This document shows, one piece after another, positions 11,190-22,354 of a stretch of DNA of 64,000 bases (positions within the stretch are counted from its first letter, which is position 1; each line of letters begins with the position of its first letter). A model generated the notes under the pieces. That model ran no database searches. It had not been told where the DNA came from and saw nothing but the letters and a program-made list of their open reading frames with translations. A program made the translations under genes and the position numbers. The DNA comes from Apoda limacodes. Taxonomy: Eukaryota > Arthropoda > Insecta > Lepidoptera > Limacodidae. The DNA lies in contig OX291555.1 of assembly GCA_946406115.1 (NCBI GenBank), forward strand, positions 11,426,001 to 11,490,000, in the 5' to 3' direction.

Positions 11190-13090
11190 TCATTTTATTG
11201 TATATTGTCCCAAATAAAGTAAAATAATAAAACCAAATAAAACCGCACTGTACGCGACCATTTTGGTGTGAGAATGAATCCCCTGCCGATGGCGAGCGGT
11301 GCGACGGTAGAATGTAGCCGCGGGCATCATTTCGAACAATTCCTCAGAACACAACCCATTGTACAAGCGGTAGAACACACACAGGGAGGCAAAGTCCCTC
11401 CATAGACTTAAGGGCTCGATACCGCAAGTGAGTTTGGAATCGTCGACAATTCTCACAGCCCGTCGTTGAACCGAGTCAAAAGGGCCAAGCTGGTATCCGG
11501 ATACACCCGCCCAGAGATGGCAGCAGTACCCCATATGGGGCCGAACTTGCGACTTGTAAAGTAAAGTAAACTCACCTTTGCCCCGACGTGAAGCACTGCT
11601 TCGCTCTGTTGAGTACCCCAAGTTTTTTGGACGCCAGCTTCACCTTGTCCTGCAGATGATCTCGGAACTGAACATCGCTGGAGATGTTAACACCAAGGAA
11701 CCCAATGCTCTTGGAGATAGAGAGGGGAGTGTACTGGAATTGTGGGACCACAGTGAATGGGGTTTTCTTAGCGGTTAACTCGCAAACTTGTGTCTTTGTA
11801 GGGTTGAATCGGACCAAGTTTTCCCGTCCCCAGTCAGAGACCTGGACAGAGTGATCTCGATTTGAGACACAAGTTCTTTACGTTTTCCCTCCACAACGGA
11901 ACGAGGGATGCTTGCTCAACTCGTGTAATAAGCGTCTCTGTCACTGTCATCTGCATAGCAATGTATGTTGTTGATGTCCAACATATCATTGATATGCAGT
12001 AGAACCAGCGTAGGAGACGGCACAGAGAGTTGCAGGACACCAGCATTAATGTCCATGCTATCAGAGCAACTACCGTCAACTACGGCTTGTATGCGTCTGC
12101 CGGACAAAAAGCTAGCCACACATTTGCACAAACCCTCGGGCACTCCGTAAGATGGCAACTTCGATAGAGAGTACAGGAGATAACTCAGGAGCACACTATT
12201 TAAGCACCACTGCTGGTATACCGTCTGGCCCACTCGACTTATGAACGTCTAGAGACAGCAATGCCCGCCGGACCTACCGCTGTGTTATGGAGATTTCCGG
12301 CATGGTCTTATCGCACCACGGTATAGTAGGTGGTACAGCGCTTTCGTCGTTCATATTCGAGTTGGAGGCAAAGAGACTGCCCAAAAGCTCCGCTTTCTCT
12401 TTTGCACTATGGGTCAAGTCACCATCGGTCTTTCGCAGTGGTGGTGACGACGACTGGCAGAAGTTCCCCTCGGCAGCTTTAGAAAGCGACCAGAAAGTAC
12501 GTCTCCCAGAGGGATAGCTCGCAAGTCGCCCACCTATTTTGCTGAGGAATTGGAATTTAGCTCTGGCAGTTGCTTTCTTACTGAACCTCGAGGCAGCATT
12601 TAATTTGCGTTTTAACTCAGATATATTCGGATCCTTATTATTACGAGCCGTGGTCCAAGCCTCATACGTAGTTTGCTTAAGAATTTTAGCTTTTTTGCAA
12701 GACCTATTAAACCAAGCTACTCGCAAGTTAGGAATAAAACATTCCATACCAGCGAGGATTGTCTCAGTGACTGCGGATTTGCAGACGTCAGGATCTTCTA
12801 GCTAAAGCAGAGCTGCCTCCACGGGTACGATGCATAAAATTCTCACAATCCATCCCAGTCTGCCGACTTATAGTGCCACACACGACGCCAATTAGTTGGC
12901 CCAGAAGGATCGGGTTGTGTGCATGACATTTGAGTCCGAACGAGACAGTGGTCCGAGGAGCCAAGATGGGCATACGTGGCGCTTATGTCTACGTTGATTC
13001 GTTCACTTGGAGAAACTGGTTTCTCGTATACTAGACGCGCGCGGGGGCAGGCAGCTGGCAGTTGTGTTTGTGACGTCTTTGGCAAAGGTC
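11190..13090 (-). mobile_element. Jockey-clade LINE, broken, minus strand
   Basis: Reading from 13090 down: an endonuclease end (HLGSSDHCLVRTQMS, 12843-13085), a linker region (12274-12747, with WFNRSCKKAK and KTDGDLTHSAKEKAE), RT blocks at 11916-12233 (SFLSGRRIQAVVDG, then HINDMLDINNIHCYADDS with the catalytic YADD), the RT thumb (11572-11817, IGFLGVNISSDVQFRDHL), and a C-terminal region (11190-11621, QVRPHMGYCCHLWAG, SVQRRAVRIVDD, FASLCVFYRLYNG). The order and motifs are those of Jockey LINEs. The N-terminal part of the endonuclease and ORF1 are missing, and the frame changes several times, so the copy is inactive. A related copy with a better endonuclease start is at 32850-34080. Confidence 0.85.
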
Positions 13091-13177
13091 ATAATGGAGG
13101 ACGGATTGCCGATACAATCGTGTTATTTTTCACGCTTATTGAAGATATATGGGATAAATCATTAAACAACTGTAAAA

Positions 13178-14150
13178 AAAATCGGCCAAGCGCGAGTCAG
13201 ACTCGCGCACGAAGGGTTCCGTACCATTATCTATATAATTAACTGAAATTTATTCATAAGGGCCAAGTTGTAGTAGTATTGAAATTAAAGATTTTTAAAT
13301 GAAAATCAAATCAAATCATTAAATACTGAACATTCAAAGCAAAAATTGCAAACTTATCTAGGCGTTCTTCATCTTCGAGACATCCAAACAACATGCGCGC
13401 TTATGAGTGCAGTTGCCTGTCACACGCTCGATTCAACGTTGCGCTAAGCCCGCCGGCTAGTCCAATGCGCTATTTGAACGTAACTATTGTTATCAATTTA
13501 AGAAGAATAATCTTTAGAATGTTATTATTTTATTTTTCTATAATTATACATCGTTCATTTACTTATATTTTATACCTGTTTCACAGATTAACCTTCTTCA
13601 TATAAGTAACTTTTATTGGAATTTGTACGAAAATTTCACTTTTCCAAGTACATTTCATAACTTGGTCGACTATTACTCGTTAACCTGTAAAGTGAACTTA
13701 CCCGTGATAGTTTTCCTTTTAAATTCATTATATGCACTGCCACCGTATTTTTTTTTTACATTTCCAAATACTATACTTTCGCTGGTAGAGGGGGGACACA
13801 CTTGACTCTAACAAAAATTAGTGCTTTAAAGCTAAATGTTTCGCAAACGGAGCCCTAAATTAAAAAATAATGTTTGCATACCGCCAATGTTTTTAGAATT
13901 CGTATCCAACGATACCCCACACGATGGGGTAGACAAGAAAAAAAATTACGTCCCCACTTTTACCCATAAAAATATTTTTTTTCAAAGATTTTATTCTACC
14001 ACTTTGACGTCTTGGTCAAATTGTGTATATCCCTGCCAAATTGCAGCTTTCTCGTATTAGTAGTTTTTGAACCAAGCCGCGGACAGACAGACGGACGGAC
14101 GGACATGGCGAAACTATAAGGGTTTCTTGTTGACTACGGAACCCTAAAAA
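13178..14150. repeat. Dispersed element with GGGTTCCGTA ends
   Basis: The left side carries AATCGGCCAAGCGCGAGTCA and GAAGGGTTCCGTACC, including the palindrome GCGAGTCAGACTCGC. The right side carries GACAGACGGACGGACGG and TACGGAACCCTAAAAA, the inverse of the left GGGTTCCGTA. This repeat type is widespread in insects; its class is not certain. The interior has no coding signal. Confidence 0.5.
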
Positions 14151-14289
14151 ATGGCGTGCTCTCAATGACTGGCGGTGTGGCTGCTGGCAAAGCGTATCGA
14201 ATAGATGCTGTGTGAACGGCCGTCTAGTATACGGTAAAACCGTATATCGAATCGAATAGTCGCCGTGTGAATGTAGCTTAAAAGTTTAG

Positions 14290-14611
14290 GGCTCCTGTAT
14301 AAAATACGCGGACGAAGTCGCGGCGAAGCACTATTTCAAAACTATTTTCTTTAACACAGGCAGCGCGTTTGTTGTTTGTAACGACTTATTCATTAAAATT
14401 TATCGTGCTCCATACAAGTTGCACTATATAGCCTAGCCCTCCTCTATTGTAGTAGGAAATCTCCTCTCTAATGAATACATATATTTATTGTGTTCTGTAT
14501 TATATTATAAAAACTTTGTGTTAACACAGGAGATGTCAACCCCATTACTGACGTTTAATAAGGTTGCGTAGAACGTTCGACACTAAAATAATATGAGGTA
14601 ACAGTTAACAG
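14290..14611 (+). repeat. Duplicated flank upstream of the zinc-finger N-exon, copy 1
   Basis: GGGCTCCTGTATAAAATACG with GGACGAAGTCGCGGCGAAG and the 150 bases just before the exon (TCTCTAATGAATACATATAT, GTGTTAACACAGGAGAT, GCGTAGAACGTTCGACA) are repeated at 43345-43480 and 44319-44471. It may hold a promoter or an upstream exon. The TTAACACAG|GAGATG site would start a 12-codon frame that stops, so no coding role is claimed. Confidence 0.55.
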
Positions 14612-14925
14612 AGTGGAGCCAGACGCAGAGACGCTCGGCGAGGGAGCTGCAGCGGTCACGAGCGAGGAGTGGTGTAGTGCACGCGGTGACGTGGAGCACG
14701 ATCGTAAACTACATCTGATGGATGATCTGATGAAAAAAGAAAAACCAGAAACAGGACAAACTGAAGCTCATGATGCTGTCAAACTAGAGATAATCAAGGA
14801 GGACTCGGTCGAAGCTACAGATAGTGCAGTGAGTGAGCTATACGCGGATTATGAAGTCAAGGAGGAGCTGGAGCTTGGTCCCACGGTGCTGCAGCGCCCT
14901 GCTCCACTGCAACAGTGCACTATTG
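14612..14925 (+). CDS. N-terminal exon of the main zinc-finger gene
   Basis: Open from 14592 to a phase-1 donor ATTG|GTTTGT at 14925/14926. It encodes an acidic region: AETLGEGAAAVTSEEW, then LHLMDDLMKKEKPETG, VKLEIIKEDSVEA and ELYADYEVKEELELGPTVLQ. Joined to the acceptor at 19548, the frame runs straight into the array exon. The first in-frame ATG is at 14718 (MDDLMKK), giving a 791-aa product; the GTG at 14613 sits where some ancestral start may have been, and GTG is also present in the paralogue. The CAG at 14609-14611 is a possible but weak acceptor. The domain is not recognised beyond this local family and may mediate partner binding (inference). Confidence 0.75.
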
Positions 14926-15780
14926 GTTTGTTTATTATAATAACATTCAAATTAGTAATATTTACAATGATTTGACATAGATCTTCTATGTAATTAATAA
15001 CAGAACCTATAAGGCATATTAACGTTTATTTTAATTAACAAAGTGAATAATCATTTCAGACTTTATTCTTTTTGAAATGCAAAGGAATAATGTGTAGTTA
15101 CGTAGTTGTATATTGACAAATAGTTGACTTGACGTAATTACCTGTATTTTCGAAATAAGCCAATTAAAATAGAATTTAACTACCGAAAAGAGCCGCCAAG
15201 GAACTTAGTAGTAAATCTTTTCATGAATTTCATAGTCAATATATTCATAATATATATATAATATTTAAATATTGTTTTACACTAGGCAATTGCATAATAT
15301 ACTGTTTCGTCCTATTGATGGGTAAAGCAAAACCCTACTTGTTTTATGACGTTAGAGGAATAAAAAGTCAAGTCAATTTTTGTATCCAAATTAGGATTTT
15401 ACAAACACTTGAATCGTCAAAGTTTAGAAATACTATTTTTTGAAATCCGGTTCACAATGTTGTTGATTTCTACCGAGAAGAATCCGGCAAGAAACTCGAT
15501 AGTTACTCTTTTAAAAGAATCATCAAAACTACAAATATAATCAATGTTTTAAATAAAATTTTAAGTTGTACAAGTTTATATTACTTCCATTTTAATTTGG
15601 TTTACCTGTAATTGAGCATCTACAGTCCCATGGATTTTTATCATTTACATGTAGTTGTTTGATAAAAGATTTAAATGTACTTATTGATAGCTTTTGAATA
15701 TTATTGGGAACTTTGTTGTAAAAGAGTATACATTGCCCCATAAAAGGGTAACTAATTTTGTGTAAACGTGTATAAGCACC
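14926..15780. other. Intron of main zinc-finger gene, proximal part with two repeat tails
   Basis: The first 250 bases match 44789-45050 of the second unit. Two copies of the Lepidoptera-wide core occur at 15181-15230 (ACTACCGAAAAGAGCC…AACTTAGTAGTAAATC) and 15474-15520 (ACCGAGAAGAATCCGGCAAG), probably 3' regions of old retroelements. No coding signal. Confidence 0.55.
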
Positions 15781-15798
15781 AACAGCTTATTTGATCAG

Positions 15799-15930
15799 TC
15801 AATTTAAAGTAAGTAATAGTCAGCTATTACTTACTTTAAATTGATAGTGCACCTACATTGACCGCGTCTGTCTGTCCTAATGTTCTCCAAGGGGACTTAA
15901 GGGAGCCCTGCTTTATAGCTAACGAGTCTT
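15799..15930 (-). repeat. Dispersed repeat ending in a perfect 21-bp hairpin
   Basis: Arms at 15799-15819 and 15824-15844 are exactly complementary with a 4-base loop (TCAG). The arm continues into a repeat (GACCGCGTCTGTCTGTCCTA, CCAAGGGGACTTAAGGG) whose inverse is found at 42835-42960 and 63475-63610. The hairpin is formed by the repeat end and an inverted scrap of itself. Confidence 0.6.
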
Positions 15931-16599
15931 AGATAATCTAAAATATAAAATAGGGACAGGATATAAAACTTAAAATCAAACTAAATATCTCACTTCTTTC
16001 GTGGTCCAAAAACATAAAATACTGAAACATTTAACGCATAAGATTATTATTAGATAAAAAATTTTTTACACAAAATTTATATTTGTTTTACGTAGGTTAT
16101 TTTATGCATAGCCAACGATTTGACAGCTAGTATTGGCCAGAAAACAAATCTGCGTTCGTCTTGTAGCGCGTTACAGATAACAATGATTCAATTAATAAAT
16201 ATTGCATTTATCATAATAAATTAAGTTCTTCAGATATGGACTAATTTCACGTCAAAATAGGCGAATATATTTTTATGAAATCGACTAAATCTTTTTAAAA
16301 CAGAAAATATATTAAATCAATTAGATTGTTAGTGTCATGGTGATGACAAATTTATGTTAGTGTATTCAGTCAATAAAAGATATCGCGCTTTGGAAATTTA
16401 ATAGAAAAGAAATGGCTCTTGCAATTTTTAATGATAATAATATTTCTTTATCAAGAAGGGCGATGTCTAATATCAAGAGATTTATTTATATCGTTAAGTT
16501 CAACATCACAACATTGTCAAAAGTATAATTTAATTTCATAGCGTAAAAGTTGACAATAATTAATTTTACTTATTTATTTTAAGCGAAATTTATGAGTCA
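15931..16599. other. Intron stretch without recognised feature
   Basis: AT-rich, no coding frame. TTGTAGCGCGTTACAGATAA near 16160 is the only GC-rich patch. Nothing assigned. Confidence 0.4.
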
Positions 16600-17225
16600 G
16601 AAGGTATGTAGCAGAAGGCAACGTGAAGGAAATTGTGGTCAAGTGGCTCTAACAAATGACAATACATGGAAAAGCTAGGAGCCTATTAAACAGATGGGCT
16701 TAAACGACAAGACATTGAGCAGATAAATATGACATGTATGCTCGGACGATTAGACATCATCTGCTTGCCATGAGTGTTCATTACAAACTGCCTACCATAA
16801 AGTAGATCTAACCGCATCTCTTAAAACCACTCGTGTTATCTTTGCCAGACAATATCTGGATTTCGAATGGACGTCTTCTATTTTTACAGATGAAAAATCG
16901 TTTAAATCTTCTGCCTTTGTTCGTTTAAATCTATCGTGGTATAATTATACACGATACGAAGGAAAAAAAATTAATACAGGGAGTCGGTCCGAATCAGCAT
17001 TAGCTTCTGGGGCTGGATGAGTTGTGTCCAGCTACCACCAAGAGCAAATGCTGTAAATGCCCAGAATTTTCTTCGTGTAAGATTTTAGGATACACACTAC
17101 TAGGATAACCAATGCCTGGTTCGATGATCACCCTCAAAATCACGAATATCTTATGGCCAGCCAAACGCCTGATCTTAACCCCATAGAAAATTTATGGGGC
17201 TAAATGGTGCAGAGGAGGATCACCG
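16600..17225 (+). pseudogene. Tc1/mariner transposase remnant
   Basis: Degenerate plus-strand coding: FARQYLDFEWTSSIFTDEKS contains the first catalytic Asp (TDEKSF), followed by an ISFWGWM-like block and, near 17160, SQTPDLNPIENLWG, the signature of the third catalytic position in Tc1-type enzymes. The second Asp block (DN.P.H) is deleted, and stops and frame changes are frequent. It lies in the intron of the main zinc-finger gene. Confidence 0.8.
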
Positions 17226-17334
17226 TAATGAAAGAACAGAAGTCCTCACGCAGCATATAGTGTAGCAGCACGAAGTGAATAAATATGGGATAATATGCGA
17301 TGAACCGACATTTGCACTCAGCTCGTGGATTCTA

Positions 17335-18105
17335 TGTAATCTCAATCTCGCGAGATTCCGATCATCCGAGATCAAACTCGAAGCATAAAATGACGAGATC
17401 TCGGCCGAGATTGACGAGATCGATCGGCAGTAGTCAGCGACGCATGACGCGTCTTCTCTGCGTGAGAGCGAGTCGCCGCTCAGCAAAGGAAAGTGTCGGA
17501 TTGCATACGCAAACTATCCCGACTGTTCCCAAGTATTCACGATTTTGGGCGAGCGGAATAGAAAATAATAAGTGATGTAGTTCTGACTAGAGTAAATGAG
17601 CGGAAGATATTCGAGTCCGTGCATGCACTTGTTTGTTTACAATTGTTTTAGTTGTGCAGTTACTGTTAAATTACGTGTTTTTATAGGTTAATTGAATGAA
17701 TAATTTTATCATTTTGTTACGCAAGTGCTAGACTGTTCAGTTAATACTTTTAAAGTGTTTAGGAGTGATTTTAGAAATAGTAATTTTTCTAAATTTTTGT
17801 TTTCACTATTCATTATCTTTGTAAAGTACTTATTACTTTCTTTATAAGATTTAACGGGTTTGAATTTTTGTGTTCATTAACATAGCACAAGTAAAAATTA
17901 TAAAAATAACGACATTTTTTCAATAATTCATTTTGTATCTTACTAGGATCATAATCACAACTACTAAGCAGTTTCAATCAGTTTTCAGATATCTAATAAA
18001 AACAATACTTTTCGAAATCTATTCTAGATCTCGAAAATGCCAAGATCGAATTTCTGATCACTCGAGATCTCGACTTAGCAATCTCGTCAGCTCTATGCAT
18101 TCACA
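17335..18105. repeat. Element with clustered CGAGATCTCG palindromes
   Basis: A block at 17344-17440 holds AATCTCGCGAGATT (perfect palindrome, 17344-17357), CGAGATCTCG (17394-17403) and CGAGATCGATCGG. A second block at 18020-18095 holds CTAGATCTCG, CGAGATCTCG (18063-18072) and AATCTCGTCAGC. Such blocks at both ends of about 760 bp suggest a non-autonomous DNA element with binding-site clusters. Terminal repeats and target duplications could not be fixed. Confidence 0.35.
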
Positions 18106-19548
18106 TTTCGAAGCGGTCATAAAAAATGACGGAGCATACACTTGGTTTTATATTTATTTTCACTAATATATTTTTACAAATAAATAACCCTTTTAAATGC
18201 AAGTTAAGGGTTCCGTTGCCAAATTGCAAAAATAAATTTGTTTTGCCGTCCGACCATCATAGACTTATAATTCCGCTGCCTTGGAGTAGATTCTTATGAC
18301 ATTTTCAGAAATGTATCTTTTATCAACCATCATATAGATATGTTATGGAAATTGAAAAAAAATCAATAACATTTAAACTTTTAAACCACGTGATCTAAGA
18401 ATCTGGAAAAAAAACTAACTGTTTTCAACAACGAATTTTGTTTCGGTGAGCAGTACAGGCTGTGCGGAGATCCGCAGTGGAGTCAGCTCACTCTCAGAAG
18501 CCTCGCAATGCAAGTAGCGTGTAGTAAGCAGTCGGCAAGGAAAGGTCCGTTTCAACTGCAACCACACCAGACGTCCTCCAGCAGTCAAGCGGTCGTCAGA
18601 TTTGTTACAGCGGCTTACGTTTTTCCCTAGGGAAAAGCCCGACCATGAGACCACAAGTCTCTTCAGACTAGAACATAAGAAAAACAAGATAACAAGATTA
18701 TGTACTAACATATTGACTGTAAAACTCTATACCAATTGGGCACTAGAGAAGGTATTTCAAGTTAAGCACTACGGCATAGAGACATATGGCATATAAATAT
18801 TTATCACTAGCTAGCCAACGTAAAGTAACGACTGACAATAAGTGTCAGTTGACAGTTTTCATCATAGGGTTCGCTGTTTAAACGTATCAAAACAACCATG
18901 GCAGTATGCCAGAGGGTCGAGAAACTTCTAGGGTTACTCGTATCACTGGTCCATCTTCCTACGGCTAAACCCAGAACAGGATCTTTATCCTGTTATAATA
19001 TGTATAGTCCATTTAAGGTTTTGATCTATTATTTCAAATATTCCAAAAATATAGTAGGTTATTGTACGTACATAAAAATTGACAAAGAATTGATCAAACG
19101 CCGTTGACTTTGAAGCTTTAAATGTTTATCTGTTTTCTCTAGATTTGACTTAGGGGGAGATTATATCAATCTCTCAATCTTATTACTTTAAATAGAACTT
19201 CTTGCCAGCTCTTTTTGGCAGAAATTAACATTGTTTACATTGTATTCACGATTCAAAAGTGTTCTTAAAACCTATTTGAATAAATATTGTTTGATTTGAT
19301 ACCTTAATTGATTATCCTTCTTAAAGCAAAAGTTTCACTGCAATCAGATTACAGACACCAATCAAATTTTGCCCAGTAATAAAAAAAAAACTTATAAGTG
19401 AATGCGTATTTATGTCTATCAACATTGCTTTTTCTCGATACCACACTTAGTTCTTTACATCTTGATATTCCCGCTACCTCTTTTCAAGGAACAGAGGACA
19501 ATCTCATACTGCGCTTTTTCATATAAGTCACAACATTATCTGTTGCAG
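18106..19548. other. Distal intron of main zinc-finger gene
   Basis: 18415-18711 is GC-richer with an open minus frame of 98 codons, not recognised. 19196-19300 is a retroelement-type tail (CTTCTTGCCAGC, GATTCAAAAGTGTTCTTAAA, AATAAATATTG). From 19301 to the acceptor the sequence matches 47962-48102 plus 51210-51333 of the second unit, the place where the PHD-transposon is inserted there. The polypyrimidine tract and TTGCAG acceptor end at 19548. Confidence 0.55.
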
Positions 19549-21716
19549 GTCTGGGCAGCGAGTCAACGCAACGTGCTGGGGAAGCGAGGGACAGATCAGG
19601 GGATAAAATGTGTTCTTATGTTAAGAGCGAGGCACAAACGTGTCGTGTTGACGACGAGCCGTGCGTAACAGCGACACGCGCGTCCTGCATACCTCACGCA
19701 CGAGGAGACAGTCTGCGTATGAACTTTACCAGATACCGAAGTTTAAAGGTACGTGTGCAGACACGTAAAGGACCGAAAGGAAACAATTTATGCAAAACAG
19801 AATTTACACGGAAATTTAACTTAAGGAAATTTATTCAAACACACAAAGGAGAAAGGTCATACAAGTGTAACATAAATAACTATAAGTTAACACGAAAGGA
19901 TAACTCGGGGTTACATACGCAAACACACGTGGGAGGAAAACCTTATAAGTGTGACGTGTGTGGTAAAGTGTTCGCACTTAAGGTTCAGTTAAAGAGACAT
20001 ACACGAACTCACACGGGGGAGAAACCTTATAAATGTGATGTGTGTGGCAAAGAGTTCGCACTGAAAGTTCAGTTAAAGAGACATACACAAACACACACAG
20101 GAGAAAAACCTTATAAATGTAACATCTGTGGCAAAGAGTTCGCACTGAAAGTTCACTTGAAGAGACATACACGAACTCACACGGGAGAGAAACCTTATAA
20201 ATGCGATTTGTGTGGCAAAGAGTTCGCACTGACGGATACGTTGAAGAAACACACACGAACTCACATGGGAATTAAACTTTATAAATGCGATGTGTGTGGC
20301 AAAGAGTTCGCACTGAAGTATCAGTTGAAGACACATATACGAACACACACAGGAGAAAAACCTTATGAATGTAACATCTGTGGCAAAGAGTTCGCACTGA
20401 AAGTTTACTTGAAGAGACATACACGAACTCACACGGGAGAGAAACCTTATAAATGCGATTTGTGTGGCAAAGAGTTCGCACTGACGGATAGGTTAAAGAA
20501 ACACACGCGAACTCACATGGAAATTAAACTTTATAAATGCCATGTGTGTGGCAAAGAGTTCGCACTGAAGTATCGGTTGAAGACACATACACGAACTCAC
20601 ATGAAAGAGAAACTTTATAAATGTGCAGTGTGTGGCGAACTGTTTACACAGAAGGGTAAATTAAAGATACATAGTTGGACACATACAGGAGGAAGGTCAC
20701 TCAAGTGTTATGTGTGCAGCAAAGAATTTACACGGAAGTGTGACTTAAAGTCTCACATAGTGATACATACAGGAGAAAAGCCACATAAATGCGACGTATG
20801 TGGTAAAGATTTTGCATTTAAGTACTCGTTGAAGAGACATACCTGGACACACTTGGAGGAAAAACCTTATAAATGTGGTGTCTGTAGCAAAGAATATCTA
20901 CGGAAGAGTTACTTGAAGTCTCATATATTGATACATACAGGAGTTAGGCCACACAAATGTAATTTGTGTAGTAAAGAGTTTGCGTTGAAAAGTAGCTGGA
21001 AGACTCACCAATTGATACATACAGGAGAAAGGCTACATAAATGCGACGTATGTGGTAAAGATTTTGCATTGAAGAAATACTTGAAGAGACATACCCGGAC
21101 ACACGCGGGAGAAAAACCCTATAAATGTGACGTGTGTAGCAAAGAGTTCGCACTGAAAGTTCAGTTGAACAGACATACACAAACACACACAGGAGAGAAA
21201 CCTTATAAATGTAACATCTGTGGCAAAGAGTTCTCACTGAAAGTTCACTTGAAGAGACATACACGAAATCACACGGGAGAGAAACCTTATAAATGCGATG
21301 TGTGTGGCAAAGAGTTCGCACTGACGGATTCGTTGAAGAAACACACACGAACTCACATGGGAATTAAACTTTTTAAATGCCATGTGTGTGGCAAAGAGTT
21401 CGCACAGAAGTGTCATTTAAAGACACATACACGAACTCACACGGGAGAGAAACTATATAAGTGTGGCGTGTGCAGCAAAGAATTTACCCAGAAGCATAGC
21501 TTAAAGACACACATGTTGATACATTCAGGAAAAAGGCCACACAAATGTGACGTATGTGGTAAAGAGTTTACACGAAAGTGTACCTTGCTGAAACATATAC
21601 TAAGCCACACGGGAGAAAAACCTTATAAATGTGATGTGTGTAGCGAAAGGTTTCTACTGAAAAGTTTCTTGAAGTCCCATATATTGATACATAGAAAAGA
21701 AAAAGGTATGTGGTAA
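19549..21716 (+). CDS. C2H2 zinc-finger protein, 21-finger array exon
   Basis: The exon begins after TGTTGCAG (19548) in phase with the donor at 14925; GGT bridges the junction. Residues just after the junction (STQRAGEARDRSG, TCRVDDEPCVTATRASC) form a linker conserved in the arrays at 51334 and 56672. Then come two degenerate fingers (one Cys only each) and 21 canonical C2H2 fingers with mostly TGEKPYKC linkers, ending KEKGMW and TAA at 21714-21716. Helix positions are often Leu at -1 (FALK), unusual for base contact. Fingers 3-5, 6-8 and 16-18 repeat the pattern KVH/YL, LTDxL, KY/KC-L, a three-finger unit of 252 bp. The product is very probably a nuclear DNA-binding protein; target and role are unknown. 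The last finger runs into a deletion that truncates the array. Confidence 0.9.
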
Positions 21717-21835
21717 AGAGTTTGCAATTAGGAATTCCTTGTAGAGGCATACAAGAACACACACGGGAGAAAAACCTATGTGATGTGTGTAGCAAAAAGT
21801 TTGCACACAAAAGGCTTCTTAGCTTGAAGGGTTCA
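21717..21835 (+). pseudogene. Lost distal fingers of the main array
   Basis: The frame is shifted by a deletion between KEK and GTATGTGGTAAAG (compare 403-440 of the first array). Downstream, KEFAIRNSL then a TAG, HTRTHTGEKP, and KFAHK are still readable, corresponding to fingers 6-7 of the first array. Sequence changes to a retroelement tail at about 21836. Confidence 0.7.
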
Positions 21836-22354
21836 GAATGATTTACTACCGAGAAAAACCGGCAAGAAACTCAGCAGTTAATCTTTTATATTTTTTTAAC
21901 TTCATATTAAAATACAATATTCCCTTACACTAGGTAATAACTTAACATACAATGTTTTAATTTAAAGAATATTACAAATGACCCAATACAAATCAATTAA
22001 GTTCTAATTTTTCCAAGCATTTTTATCATTAATATATTCATCAACTTTGTAATAGCTTTTTTTCATTAAACTTTGTTTGACATATATTTTTTTTGAGGGT
22101 TTATTGTAGAAAAATATTCTTTGTATTGCAAAAGAGCCTTCTGAAGACGACATTTTGGAACTACCAATTTATCCTTATTCCTGGTATTATAACACTACTC
22201 AACAAATTTTCAACTTTTGATTTTATCTGAGGTCGCATTATGTGATTACTATTTCTTGCCACTAAAGTAATAAAAATATGCAAATATACACACACCATCA
22301 CATCTCAATGTCCAGATAAACATCCATGTCCGAAATCACGAATTTTCCATAATT
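21836..22354. repeat. Retroelement tail and AT-rich spacer
   Basis: It starts with TTTACTACCGAGAAAAACCG and GCAAGAAACTCAGCAG, the same core as 15181, 45034 and 52580. No coding signal up to the stop of the minus-strand gene at 22355. Confidence 0.5.

Noticed and set aside
12287..13242. Plus-strand frames over the Jockey element
   Set aside because: Minus-strand translation gives clear endonuclease and RT motifs; the plus-strand frames show none.
14613..14615. Translation start at GTG for the N-terminal exon
   Set aside because: Nuclear insect genes rarely start at GTG. The frame is open upstream, so the exon is either spliced into at 14612 or starts at ATG 14718.
18415..18711. 98-codon minus-strand frame in the main intron
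   Set aside because: Local GC-rich patch, no motif, no start context and no match to neighbours; it could equally be a plus-strand retroelement scrap.
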